The translations under genes were made by a program, and so were the position numbers. The notes beneath the pieces are model-generated. The model was given only the letters and a program-made list of their open reading frames with translations, made no database searches and was not told the origin of the DNA. A DNA stretch of 64,000 nt from Actinomycetota bacterium (GTDB lineage Bacteria; Actinomycetota; Acidimicrobiia; Acidimicrobiales; Microtrichaceae), in the NCBI GenBank assembly GCA_016703525.1, contig JADJBW010000001.1:682001-746000 (forward strand), written 5' to 3'. Every line of letters starts with the position of its first letter. Positions within the stretch are counted from its first letter, which is position 1. Below, in pieces: positions 15,832-24,928 of the stretch.

Positions 15832-17887
15832 GCCGCAGGCGGAGACGCCGCCACCAGCGCGTCGGACGCGTTGCGATCTCGAAGGCGGACATGGTGGCGA
15901 GCGCGGCCTCCACATCGGCGGGCTCGATGGCGCCGTCGGCGTAGGTCGCGGCCGAGGCAAGGCCCGCCAGCCCGTGAAGATCGCCGGCTGCCTCGACGCG
16001 TGCGGCCGCCGCGGCGACCAGCTCGCGATCGGTCGAGGACGGTTGGAGGCGGATGCCGAGGTCGGTGAGCCGGTCGGTGCACACCCGGAATGCCCCGACG
16101 ACTCGTCGTTCATCGGTCGGAACGTCGAGGTGCTCGGCGCGGCGTCGACGCTTGAGCGCCACGACGGCATACACGTAGCTCGCCACGGCTGCGGTGGGCA
16201 GCGCCACGGCAAGGACGAGCCACCACGGCACCGATCGCTCATCGGTCGCCCGCTTTTGTTTGCGGGTGTCCAGCTTGGGATCGTTGCGCGGCTCGGTCGT
16301 GGGCACCGGAGGGGGGGCGGCGGTCACGGCGGGTTGCGCCGCGGCGACATCGGTCGAGCCGGCGGGTGGCGCCTCCGAATCGGGAACGGGGTTGAACCGG
16401 ACCCACGCGCCGCCGCGGAACGCCACCTCCGCCCACGCGACCGCATCGTCGGAGCTGATGGTTCGAGTGCCGGGGTCGACGTCGAACCCGGCGGCGAGTC
16501 GTACGGGCAGGCCGGCCGCGGTGGCGAGTAGCCCGTATGCCCCGATGAACTGCTCGGCCCGGCCGCGCTTGGTGTCGAACAGGAACGACTCGATGAGCAG
16601 GGCGGAGTGGCCGGCGGGCGACTCCTCGTCGAGCCGGTACTCGCGACGAAGGAACTGAGCGATCGCCTCGGCGCGCTGCTCATCGGTCCCGGCCTGAGCG
16701 ATCACCTGCGACGCGAGCTGGCGCACCCGCAGGGGCGGCTCGTACCCGCTGAGGGTCGGCCGCAGCTTCGGGTTCGGGTCGACCGCGGCAGGGCGGGTCG
16801 GCGCCGCCGGATCGTCGAGCGACACGGTGTACCGCTCGCGGGATTTCACGGCGCTTTCCGAGAGCAGGCCGGCGTTGGTGGCTTCGGTTCGGACCGATCG
16901 GTCGACCGCAAGCACGTGGCCGTCCGGGACTGGCAGCCACCGCCCGATGGGCCGGCGAAGGGTCACCCGCACGGTCCGGTCCGGCCGATGGTCCTCCCTC
17001 CGGAGGGTCGTGGGCTTGAATACCTCGGGCGCCATCCACGCCCGACCGTCGTACCGGTTCATCGCCGCGATCCGCCACGATCCGACGTCGTTGCCGTCGA
17101 CCTGGATCACCGGGACCGGTGGATCGATCTTGCGGAGCTCCTCCACCACGGTCAGGGGGCTCAGGTCGTCGAACCGGTTGGTCGGGTCGTCGCGTGAGTC
17201 GCGTGGGTCGAAGCGCTCGCCGCCCGCGGTGTACGGCGCCGCCGCGAGCGGAGCGACGACGAGCGCGAGCGCCCCGAGCGCGGCGAACCGCTGGGCGGAG
17301 AGGGCGGTGCGCAGGTCGCCGGTGGTGGCCGGACCTTCGTCTGGATGCCGTGCGATCGCCGCGAGTCGCAGCGTCGCAAGCGCCGCTGCCGTCATGGCCG
17401 CGAGCATGGGCGAGCCCGGCGGCCCGGCGGGAGCGGCGAGCAATGCACCCACGGCGAGTAGCGCGACACCTGGGAGCAGGATGGTCGGGCCGATCGTGCG
17501 CCGCGCCGCGGCGACGGCGGTCAGCCAGCCCGCCGCCGCTCCCAACAGCACCACCAGACCGACGGCGGTCGGGGTCGCAGCCGCAGGCCAGCGCGTGGTG
17601 AGCAGGTCTCCGGCTCCGTTCGTCACGGTTCGCACGACGTCGCCCGGGAAGGCGCCGTCGGCCAGCACGACCGCCGCGACCGTGACGACGGCGACGGTGA
17701 GGGCACCGACGGTCACCCCGACGCGGGTCCGCCGCCATCCGAGGATCGTCGTCACCCCGGCCATGATCGTCGCCGCACCCGCCGCGAGGCCGGGGCCGCG
17801 GTCGAGGAAGGCTCGCGTCAACGACGCTGCGGTCAAGGCGCAGAACGCGACCGCGACGATCGCTGTGGTCCGTGCCCGCGCCGTCAC
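15770..17887 (-). CDS. Transglutaminase-like membrane protein (DUF3488-TGase-DUF4129) lacking catalytic residues
   Basis: A 705-residue membrane protein. Five to six N-terminal hydrophobic segments (about 1-220) are followed by an extracytoplasmic region with the transglutaminase-like fold, a membrane helix near 560 (VPWWLVLAVALPTAAVASYV) and a cytoplasmic DUF4129-type tail. The catalytic triad is gone: the usual Cys position in RGxCEQF reads RGRAEQF (Ala444), the usual His in DAHAW reads DAVAW (Val483), and the Asp of FDP reads FNP (Asn499). The spacing (39 and 16 residues) is that of active enzymes, so alignment is unambiguous. It is the last gene of a four-gene operon with 4-base overlaps after MoxR and DUF58, and probably acts as a structural or peptide-binding partner rather than an enzyme. 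Confidence 0.85.
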   Translation of the reverse strand: MTARARTTAIVAVAFCALTAASLTRAFLDRGPGLAAGAATIMAGVTTILGWRRTRVGVTVGALTVAVVTVAAVVLADGAFPGDVVRTVTNGAGDLLTTRWPAAATPTAVGLVVLLGAAAGWLTAVAAARRTIGPTILLPGVALLAVGALLAAPAGPPGSPMLAAMTAAALATLRLAAIARHPDEGPATTGDLRTALSAQRFAALGALALVVAPLAAAPYTAGGERFDPRDSRDDPTNRFDDLSPLTVVEELRKIDPPVPVIQVDGNDVGSWRIAAMNRYDGRAWMAPEVFKPTTLRREDHRPDRTVRVTLRRPIGRWLPVPDGHVLAVDRSVRTEATNAGLLSESAVKSRERYTVSLDDPAAPTRPAAVDPNPKLRPTLSGYEPPLRVRQLASQVIAQAGTDEQRAEAIAQFLRREYRLDEESPAGHSALLIESFLFDTKRGRAEQFIGAYGLLATAAGLPVRLAAGFDVDPGTRTISSDDAVAWAEVAFRGGAWVRFNPVPDSEAPPAGSTDVAAAQPAVTAAPPPVPTTEPRNDPKLDTRKQKRATDERSVPWWLVLAVALPTAAVASYVYAVVALKRRRRAEHLDVPTDERRVVGAFRVCTDRLTDLGIRLQPSSTDRELVAAAAARVEAAGDLHGLAGLASAATYADGAIEPADVEAALATMSAFEIATRPTRWWRRLRLRLSLRSLRSGLPPTRDAASPS

Positions 17888-19020
17888 GCAGCGCCGATCC
17901 GCCAGCGCCGTGCGAACTCGGCCGCCGACTGCACGTCGATCGTCGGCACGGCCAGGCGTTCGAGGAGATGCGGCCGCCGCGAGACCCGGACGACCACCAC
18001 GTCTGCGCTCGAATGGAGCGAGAGGTGTCGCAGGAGCCGCGAGCGTTCACCCGTCACCAGGAACACGACACCCTCCGGCAGGCCGCCCGACAAGGTCGCC
18101 GTCGTCGCCAGGGCATGCGACGCGGGGATGCGGCGCGACCGGGCCGTCAGGTCGAGGACGGCGTCGACCGAGTCGATGGGGCGGCGCGGCCCGGGGAGCT
18201 CGGGGTCGTCGGTGCGCAGCACGGTGACGAGCCCGTGCTCGAGCGATTGCACACACAGGCTTGCCGCGATCTCGACCGACTCCTCGAACTCCACGGCCGT
18301 GGTGACCTGGTCGGAGGTCTCGAGCAGCACGACACGCGCCATGCGGCGCAGGTCGAGGAAGTCGCGCACGACGAGCGTGTCGGTGCGGGCGGAGCTCGGC
18401 CAGTGGATGAGCCGCGTGTCGTCGCCCGGTTGATATTCGCGCAGCGTGCGAAACTCCGACAGCGGGTCGTCGCTGATGGAGTTGAGCGTGGTCTGGCGCT
18501 GGCGGATCGCGGCGAACCCGTCGCCCATCCCGAGATCGTGGATGACCGGGTGCACCACCACCTCGTCGAGCAGGTCGTGGTCGACGACCCTCGCTGCGAG
18601 ATCGAACGGGTCGTGGCCCTCCTCGACGAGTGGACCGACGCGGAACACCCCGCGCGAGGTCATCGTGACCCGGTAGTTGATCGCACGTGTCTCCGCGGGT
18701 GCGATCGACGGTGCCTCGATGACCACGTCGTGTTCGCCGACCCGGTCGATGAACCGCGTGGGTGGAAGCGGATGCGCGGGGGTGATGCGCAGGCGGAGCG
18801 AGAGCTGGTCGCCTCGCTGCACCATCGGTCGCGAGAGCACCCGGTGCAGGGTCAGCTGCGATGCGCCGCGCGGCAGCACGAGCGCCAGCACCACGGCGCC
18901 GAGCGCGACGGCGCCGAGGACGATGAACTCCCGGTACGACGTTGGGATCCCTGCGGCGATGAGCAGCACCGCACCCATGCTCAACGCGACGCCGGCGGGG
19001 GTCAGCCGCCAGCGTTTCAC
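17884..19020 (-). CDS. DUF58 domain-containing membrane protein
   Basis: A 378-residue protein. Two N-terminal membrane segments (LSMGAVLLIAAGIPTSY and VLGAVALGAVVLALVLPRG) are followed by a beta-sandwich region and the DUF58 signature around EFRTLREYQPGDDTRLIHW, which resembles part of a VWA fold. Proteins of this family are nearly always encoded beside MoxR AAA+ ATPases and are thought to be their clients or adaptors. It overlaps both neighbours by 4 bases, indicating translational coupling with MoxR upstream and the transglutaminase-like gene downstream. Confidence 0.87.
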   Translation of the reverse strand: MKRWRLTPAGVALSMGAVLLIAAGIPTSYREFIVLGAVALGAVVLALVLPRGASQLTLHRVLSRPMVQRGDQLSLRLRITPAHPLPPTRFIDRVGEHDVVIEAPSIAPAETRAINYRVTMTSRGVFRVGPLVEEGHDPFDLAARVVDHDLLDEVVVHPVIHDLGMGDGFAAIRQRQTTLNSISDDPLSEFRTLREYQPGDDTRLIHWPSSARTDTLVVRDFLDLRRMARVVLLETSDQVTTAVEFEESVEIAASLCVQSLEHGLVTVLRTDDPELPGPRRPIDSVDAVLDLTARSRRIPASHALATTATLSGGLPEGVVFLVTGERSRLLRHLSLHSSADVVVVRVSRRPHLLERLAVPTIDVQSAAEFARRWRIGAA

Positions 19021-20072
19021 CGAGGCACCGCGACCTTGTCGAGGATTTCGGCGAGGACGTCGGCCGACGTGACGCCGTCGAGCTCCGCCGCCGGCGTCAC
19101 CAGCATGCGGTGCGCAAGCACGGGCTCGGCGAGGTACTTCACGTCGTCGGGGTCCACCCAGCTGCGGCCCTGTCCCACGGCGTGCGCCCGCAGCACGGCG
19201 AGCAGCGTGAGGGTGGCGCGGGTGCTGACCCCGAGCCGCAGGTCATCGTGGGAACGCGACGCGGCGGCGATGTCGACCACATACCTGATGAGCTCCGGCT
19301 TGAGCTGCATCTGCTGGATCGCGCCGATCATCTTGCTCAGCCGATCGGCAGGCACCACGGAGTCGAGCGCCGCTACCGGGTCGGAGGCGTCGCGGGCGGT
19401 CAAGATCTTGAACTCGGCCTCCGCGTCGGCGTACCCGATGTGCAGGCGCATCGCGAAGCGGTCGAGCTGCACCTCGGGGAGCGGGTAGGTGCCCTGGAAG
19501 TCGATGGGGTTCTGTGTGGCCACGACCATGAACGGCCGGGGTACCTCGAACGTGGAACCATCGGCGCTCACCCGCCGCTCGGCCATCACCTCGAGCAGCG
19601 CCGCCTGGGTCTTGGGCGAGGCGCGGTTGATCTCGTCCGCGATCACCACGTTCGCGAACACCGGGCCCTTGCGGTACTCGAAGGTCCGGGTGTCGGGCTT
19701 GAAGACCGAGACGCCGGTTACGTCCGATGGCAGCAAGTCCGGCGTGAACTGGATGCGACGCGCCCGGCCGCCGATCGACGCCGCGATTGCTCGGGCCAAC
19801 GAGGTCTTGCCGGTGCCCGGCTTGTCCTCGAGCAGCAGATGGCCCTCGGCGAAGAGACACACCACCGCGAGCCGGGCCTGTTCCTCCTTGCCCACCAGCA
19901 CGCGTTCGACGTTGTCGGTCACCGCCTGGATTGCGTCGGCGACCTGCGTCAGCCCGCGGCGGTCGGCCGTTTGCGGGGTGGCCGATGCCCGAGGCTTGGC
20001 CGGAGATTGGCCTTTCGGCGACGGGGTCGACGGGGTCGACGGCTTGGGGTTCGGTCGGGTGGTATCGGTCAT
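19017..20072 (-). CDS. MoxR family AAA+ ATPase
   Basis: A 351-residue AAA+ protein. A low-complexity Pro/Ser/Lys N-terminus of about 40 residues precedes Walker A DKPGTGKTSLARA, Walker B VVIADEINRA, sensor 1 VATQNPID, and the MoxR-typical EVQLDRFAMRL with the C-terminal lid TRATLTLLAVLRAHA. MoxR ATPases act as chaperones that assemble or activate protein complexes, typically with DUF58 or VWA partners. Here the gene is second in the operon, overlapping the Ig-repeat gene and the DUF58 gene by 4 bases each. A role in maturing or controlling the surface complex made by this operon is inference. Confidence 0.92.
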   Translation of the reverse strand: MTDTTRPNPKPSTPSTPSPKGQSPAKPRASATPQTADRRGLTQVADAIQAVTDNVERVLVGKEEQARLAVVCLFAEGHLLLEDKPGTGKTSLARAIAASIGGRARRIQFTPDLLPSDVTGVSVFKPDTRTFEYRKGPVFANVVIADEINRASPKTQAALLEVMAERRVSADGSTFEVPRPFMVVATQNPIDFQGTYPLPEVQLDRFAMRLHIGYADAEAEFKILTARDASDPVAALDSVVPADRLSKMIGAIQQMQLKPELIRYVVDIAAASRSHDDLRLGVSTRATLTLLAVLRAHAVGQGRSWVDPDDVKYLAEPVLAHRMLVTPAAELDGVTSADVLAEILDKVAVPR

Positions 20073-23000
20073 GGCGCGGGAACCTGTATGCGGATCTGGG
20101 CCGTCGAGGTTCCCCCACGGCCGTCGGAGATGGTGTAGCTGATGGTGGCGGTTCCGCTGAAGGCGGGGTCCGGAGTAAAGCGCACGATGCCACCGAGCCT
20201 GGCGACCGTACCGGCCTCGGCCGGTACGGGGGCGGACACCGACGTGATCGAGAGTTCGTCCCCATCGGGGTCGCTGTCGTTGCCCAGCACGTCGAGCGCG
20301 ATCGGGGAGTGGTCGGGGAGCGCGACGTCGTCGTCGCGCGCAGTCGGCGCGCGGTTCGCCGCCGCAACCGACACCCGAACGGTGGCGCTCGCCGTGCCGC
20401 CGTGTTGGTCCGACGCGGTGTAGGAGAACACGGCGACGCCGGAGAACCCTGCGGCCGGGGTGAACACGATCGATCGTGACGAGACGGTGACCGTGCCCGT
20501 GCTGGCGGGCGGCGCCGCGACCGACGCGATGATGAGCGTGTCGCCATCGGGATCGTCGTCGTTGGCGAGCACCGGGATCGACACCGGGTCTGGCGCCGTG
20601 GCGTTCGCAGCGTCATCCTGGGCGACCGGTGGGCTGTTCGGGGAGGTCACCGTCACGGCGACGGCAGCGCTCGCGGTCAAGCCGCCGATATCGGAGATCG
20701 TGTACGTGAAACCAGCCACGCCCACGAAGCCGGCGTCGGCGGTGAACCGGACCGTGCCGTTCCTGATGTCGGCCCGCCCACCCGTGACGTCGCCGATCGA
20801 GTCGATGCTCAGCGCGTCGCCATCGGGATCGACATCGTTTCCGAGCACGGGGATGTTCACCGCTGCTCCGCTTTCGACCGTGGCCGAGTCGGCGACCGCC
20901 TGCGGGGCTCGGTTCACGGTGACCGTCACCGTGGCGGTCACGACCAGCCCGCACTCGGTGGTGACGGTGTAGCCGAAGCGGTCGACGCCGTTGAAGTTCC
21001 GGGCCGGCGTGTACGCCACGACGCCCGGCGCGGTCACGCTCGTTCGGCCAGCCTGCGGTGCGAGCACCGCGAACGTGCCGACTGCGGACGTGTCGTTGGC
21101 CAGCACGTTGATCGACACCTTCGTCTCGAACGGTGTGACGGCGACGTCGTCGACCAGCACGGGCGTGACCGCGGCGCAGGCATCGACGGTGACGGCCACG
21201 CTCGCGGTCGCGGTGAGGCCCCCCTCGTCGACGATCGTGTACCTGATGAGCGTCAGGCCGCTGAATCCGTTGGCGGGGCGGAACTCGAGGCCCCGCGTCA
21301 CGATCGCGACCGCGCCGGCGGCGGCGGGCACGGAAGCGTCGGAGATGACGATGCGACCGCCGTCGGGATCGGTGTCGTTGGCCAGCACCGGGAGTAACAG
21401 TGTCGCCCCATACGGAGTGGTGGCCTGGTCGTCGTTCGCGACGGGCGGTCGGTTGGGCGGGTTCTGCACGGTGATCGTCAGCCGTGCGGTCGCGGTGAGC
21501 CCGTCGCCGTCTTCGATCACGTAGACCACGACGTACTGACCCGGACGGCTGGGCGGTGTCGCCTTGATCACCCGGTCGCCGACGACCAGTTCGACCGAGT
21601 CGGACGTCGCGTTGCGGAGGGCGAGCGCACTGTTGGCCCCGTCCGGGTCCAGGTCGTTCGCGACGACGTCGAGCGAGACCGGAGCGCCACCGATCGACAC
21701 GGCGATGTCGTCCACGGCGAGCGGCGCGACCTTGGCTCGCGGCTGCACGAGCACCGACACCACCGCCGTGGCCCGGCCGCCGCGCCCGTCGCTGATCGTG
21801 TACTTGAACGCGGCCTGCCCGACGAATGCCGGCGGTGCCGCGTAGACGAGGTTGCGGCCGTTCACCTGCGCGGTCCCCGCCGAGGGTGTCGTGACATCGG
21901 TGATGCCGATCGGATCGCCGTCGAGGTCGGCGTCGTTCGCCAGCACGGGGATCGAGATCGACGTCCCGGCCGTCGCGTCGGCCGAATCGGGGTTCGCGAT
22001 CGGCGGATGGTTGGTCGACGACCGTGCGGCCAACACCACGAGGATGTTGGCGCTCGAGGTCTTCCCGGCGAGGTTCTGGATCGTGTAGCCGATGACGAAG
22101 GTGCCCGGCTGATCGTCGGGGGGTCGGAAGGCGATCGACTGGTCGGCGGTCACCGTCGCCGAACCCGAGCGGACCACGGGCTCACCGACGATCGTGATGG
22201 GTTGACCGTCGGGGTCGGAGTCGTTGTCGAGCGGCCGGATCACCACGGTCGAACCGGCGATTCCCGTCGCGTTGTCGTCGCGGGCGATCGGTGGTGCGGA
22301 GCTCGGCTCGCCGAGTTCGATGGTCACGGTGGCCGTCGCCGTGGCGCCCGCGGGGTCAGCGACGGTGTAGTCGAACCGGCGTAGGCCGGTCGCGCCGGCG
22401 GCCGGTGAGAAGCGCAGGGTCCGGGGTGACGACTTCACGATCGCGCCGTCGCTCGGCTGGGTGAACCCGACGATCGACAGCGGCTCGTCGTCGGGGTCGA
22501 AGTCGTTGGCCAACACGTCGATCGAGACGGCGCTCGTGCTGGCACGCGCCCGGTCATCGACGGCGACGGGTGCGCGGTTCGTGACGGTGGTGTCGATCAC
22601 GAGGACGACGTTCGCCGTCGATCGGAGGCCCGCCGGATCGGCGATGGTGTAGGTGAAGCGCAGCGGGCCGACGGCGCCCGAGTTGACCGTGATGTCGAGT
22701 TCCTGGGTCGGCGTGAGGGCCGCGGTCAGCCCGGGGCTCGTTCCCACCTCGACGATCTGCAGCGGGTCTCCGTCGGGGTCGGAGTCGTTCGCGAGGACAT
22801 CGACGCTGCGGCGGGCACCTGGCTTGATCGAGACACGGTCGTCGGTGGCGACGGGCGCCCGGTTGTCCTGACGCTCGGTCACGGTCACGGTGACAGTCGC
22901 GGTCGACTCCCCGCCGTACCCGTCGGACGCGGTGTAGACGAAGCTGTCGGTCCCGACGAAACCCGAGGTCGGGACGTAGCGGACATCTCCGCCGCGAACC

Positions 23001-24679
23001 TCGGCGGCGCCGTGGGCGGGAGCGGTGGTCGCCGTGACCGCGAGGGGGTCGCCCTCGTCGTCGCGGTCGTTCGCCAGCACGTCGATCGCGATCGACGTGT
23101 TCCGGCCGGTGGTCGCGGCGTCGTCGGTGAGGCGGGGCGCGGTGTTGCGGTCGAGCCCGACGACGCGGACCGAGATGGTGCTCGACGCGCTGAACTGGCC
23201 CGAATCGGAGGCGGTGTAGGGGAAGCTCACCTCACCGACGAAGTCCGCGGGCGGCGCGTAGACCACCCGTTGGTCCTCGGAGATGACGACGCTGCCGGAT
23301 GCAGGATCGACGGGCCCGGCCGATGCGATCACGAGCGGCTGACCGTTGGGCTCGGTGTCGTTCGCGAGCGCGTCGATCAGCACCGTTCGGCCGGATCGCG
23401 TGACGACGCGGTCCGGCCGCAACACCGGCGGGACGTCGGGGCCGCTGAGGTCGGGCGTCGGCTCGAGCCGCTTCGCCTGGTTGGCTGGCTCGTCGGCCGG
23501 GTCCGGCCCGTCGGGGTTCGGGTCGTCCTCGCCTTCGGTCCCGTCGTCGCCGGACCCCTTGAGCGCCGTCTTCTTACTGAACTTGTCGAGGGGGCTGAGG
23601 CCGCGTTCGTCGACGGTGAACGCATAGGCCGAGCCCGGATCGTCGACGAGAAGCGGGCCGCTGCTGGACCACGCCGACAGCCGACGCCCCGACGGCGCCT
23701 GGCGTTCGGCGCTGCGCCAGGATCGGGTCGACCACGTGAGGAAGTCGACACGGGCGCCCCCGGTCTGTGCCACGACGACGGCGGTGTTGTTCGTGAGCAC
23801 GACCGACGATTCGGTGACCTTCGGCGCGCCCGCCACCTCGGTCGCCGTGCCGTCAACAGCGAAGCAGCGCAGCCGTTGCCCGGCGACGACCGCGAGGCAA
23901 TCCGCCCGATCGCTGGGCTGGGCGATCGCCGCGGCGGCCAGCCCCGGAGCAGGTGTCGACTCGTTCGATCGGATCCAGCGAACGCGCTCGTTGCCTCGGT
24001 CGGCGATGATCGGCTCGTCGCCGACGGCGGTGAGTGTCGCTCCGGTCTCGAGCCGCCCGACCGACTGCGTCGAGGTGGTGTCGCCATCGAAGGCGGTCAC
24101 TTCGCCGACCCGGGTGTTGAGCACCCACAGCTCGCCGTTGGCCGTGCCAACCCATTGATCGAAGGTGCCGAGGTCGCGCGGCGCCGTGGCCGGGCCCTCG
24201 CTGTCGATGCGTCGAACGTTCCCGGCGCCCGCATCGACGAGGTAGGCGACCTCGCCGGCGCGCACGAGCGCGAGCGTGGAACCGTCATCACTGACCGCGT
24301 CGAACGTGCGGAGTTCGGTTCCGTCGGCGGCCGAGAGTTGGGAGATCGTGTGGGCGGCCTCGTTGCCGACCAGGACGGTTCGGCCGAGATCGACCACGTC
24401 GAGTCGTGCGCCGGCATCGGCCACGTTGACCGCGACGCTTGCGGCGTCGCCTCCCGCGGTCGCGAGCACGGCGCGGCCGCGGATCTCGCCGGACAGCCAC
24501 GCGGTGCCGGGAAGGCCGCGCACGTCGGTGGCCCGTTGCCCGTTCTGCGCGACGAGCGCGGCGAGCAATGCGGCGACGGCGATCAGGCTTGACCCGGCAC
24601 GGACCACGGCGCCACGCGATCGATCGCTCCGGGGACGCGTCGATGGCGTCGGTGCGGGTTTCGCTCTCCTGTCCGTCAC
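20069..24679 (-). CDS. Giant N-terminally anchored protein with beta-propeller-like domain and twelve Ig/cadherin-like repeats
   Basis: A 1536-residue surface protein. A short basic cytoplasmic N-terminus is followed by one membrane segment (AGSSLIAVAALLAALVAQ) with no cleavage motif, so it is a type II anchor. Residues about 60-370 show short blade-like repeats (VVDLGRTVLVGNE, VAYLVDAGAGNVRRID) suggesting a propeller. A charged Asp/Pro/Glu linker follows, then twelve repeats of about 90 residues marked by xxVLANDxDPDGDPLxI and TISDxGG, typical of bacterial Ig-like/cadherin-like (VCBS, Big-17 type) domains that often bind Ca2+. There is no LPXTG or other C-terminal sorting signal. GTG 24679 is used rather than the earlier ATG (24772), which adds a poor extension. 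It is the first gene of the MoxR operon. Confidence 0.85.
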   Translation of the reverse strand: MTDRRAKPAPTPSTRPRSDRSRGAVVRAGSSLIAVAALLAALVAQNGQRATDVRGLPGTAWLSGEIRGRAVLATAGGDAASVAVNVADAGARLDVVDLGRTVLVGNEAAHTISQLSAADGTELRTFDAVSDDGSTLALVRAGEVAYLVDAGAGNVRRIDSEGPATAPRDLGTFDQWVGTANGELWVLNTRVGEVTAFDGDTTSTQSVGRLETGATLTAVGDEPIIADRGNERVRWIRSNESTPAPGLAAAAIAQPSDRADCLAVVAGQRLRCFAVDGTATEVAGAPKVTESSVVLTNNTAVVVAQTGGARVDFLTWSTRSWRSAERQAPSGRRLSAWSSSGPLLVDDPGSAYAFTVDERGLSPLDKFSKKTALKGSGDDGTEGEDDPNPDGPDPADEPANQAKRLEPTPDLSGPDVPPVLRPDRVVTRSGRTVLIDALANDTEPNGQPLVIASAGPVDPASGSVVISEDQRVVYAPPADFVGEVSFPYTASDSGQFSASSTISVRVVGLDRNTAPRLTDDAATTGRNTSIAIDVLANDRDDEGDPLAVTATTAPAHGAAEVRGGDVRYVPTSGFVGTDSFVYTASDGYGGESTATVTVTVTERQDNRAPVATDDRVSIKPGARRSVDVLANDSDPDGDPLQIVEVGTSPGLTAALTPTQELDITVNSGAVGPLRFTYTIADPAGLRSTANVVLVIDTTVTNRAPVAVDDRARASTSAVSIDVLANDFDPDDEPLSIVGFTQPSDGAIVKSSPRTLRFSPAAGATGLRRFDYTVADPAGATATATVTIELGEPSSAPPIARDDNATGIAGSTVVIRPLDNDSDPDGQPITIVGEPVVRSGSATVTADQSIAFRPPDDQPGTFVIGYTIQNLAGKTSSANILVVLAARSSTNHPPIANPDSADATAGTSISIPVLANDADLDGDPIGITDVTTPSAGTAQVNGRNLVYAAPPAFVGQAAFKYTISDGRGGRATAVVSVLVQPRAKVAPLAVDDIAVSIGGAPVSLDVVANDLDPDGANSALALRNATSDSVELVVGDRVIKATPPSRPGQYVVVYVIEDGDGLTATARLTITVQNPPNRPPVANDDQATTPYGATLLLPVLANDTDPDGGRIVISDASVPAAAGAVAIVTRGLEFRPANGFSGLTLIRYTIVDEGGLTATASVAVTVDACAAVTPVLVDDVAVTPFETKVSINVLANDTSAVGTFAVLAPQAGRTSVTAPGVVAYTPARNFNGVDRFGYTVTTECGLVVTATVTVTVNRAPQAVADSATVESGAAVNIPVLGNDVDPDGDALSIDSIGDVTGGRADIRNGTVRFTADAGFVGVAGFTYTISDIGGLTASAAVAVTVTSPNSPPVAQDDAANATAPDPVSIPVLANDDDPDGDTLIIASVAAPPASTGTVTVSSRSIVFTPAAGFSGVAVFSYTASDQHGGTASATVRVSVAAANRAPTARDDDVALPDHSPIALDVLGNDSDPDGDELSITSVSAPVPAEAGTVARLGGIVRFTPDPAFSGTATISYTISDGRGGTSTAQIRIQVPAP

Positions 24680-24852
24680 GTGTGCCTCGTCGCCGTTCGG
24701 GCCCAGGGCGGGGCTCCGGCGCGAGTCGTATCGGGCCTGGATGCCCCAGCGGGCGCCTCGATGGTACGCCACTCATCGGGAACGACGGAAGCAGCGCGAA
24801 CCGGCTCGGCTCGTCCCGTCGTGCGATGCGGACGTGCTGAAACCCCAGTGTT

Positions 24853-24893
24853 CACCGGGGTTTCGCCGATACTGGCTCGGCGAAACCCCGGTG
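24853..24893 (-). terminator. Strong hairpin, 16-bp perfect arms
   Basis: CACCGGGGTTTCGCCG (24853-24868) and its exact complement CGGCGAAACCCCGGTG (24878-24893) are separated by 9 bases, just downstream of the minus-strand surface protein gene ending at 24929. No U tract follows on either strand. It probably ends transcription of that gene and insulates the Ig-repeat operon promoter. Confidence 0.65.
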
Positions 24894-24928
24894 ATGCGTG
24901 GGGGAACTGCTCACCCGAAACCGGGTCG

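Noticed and set aside
20100..23450. Regularly spaced similar sequences that could suggest a CRISPR or other repeat array.
   Set aside because: They are degenerate repeats of about 270-300 bases encoding Ig/cadherin-like domains in one open frame; there are no identical short repeats with unique spacers.
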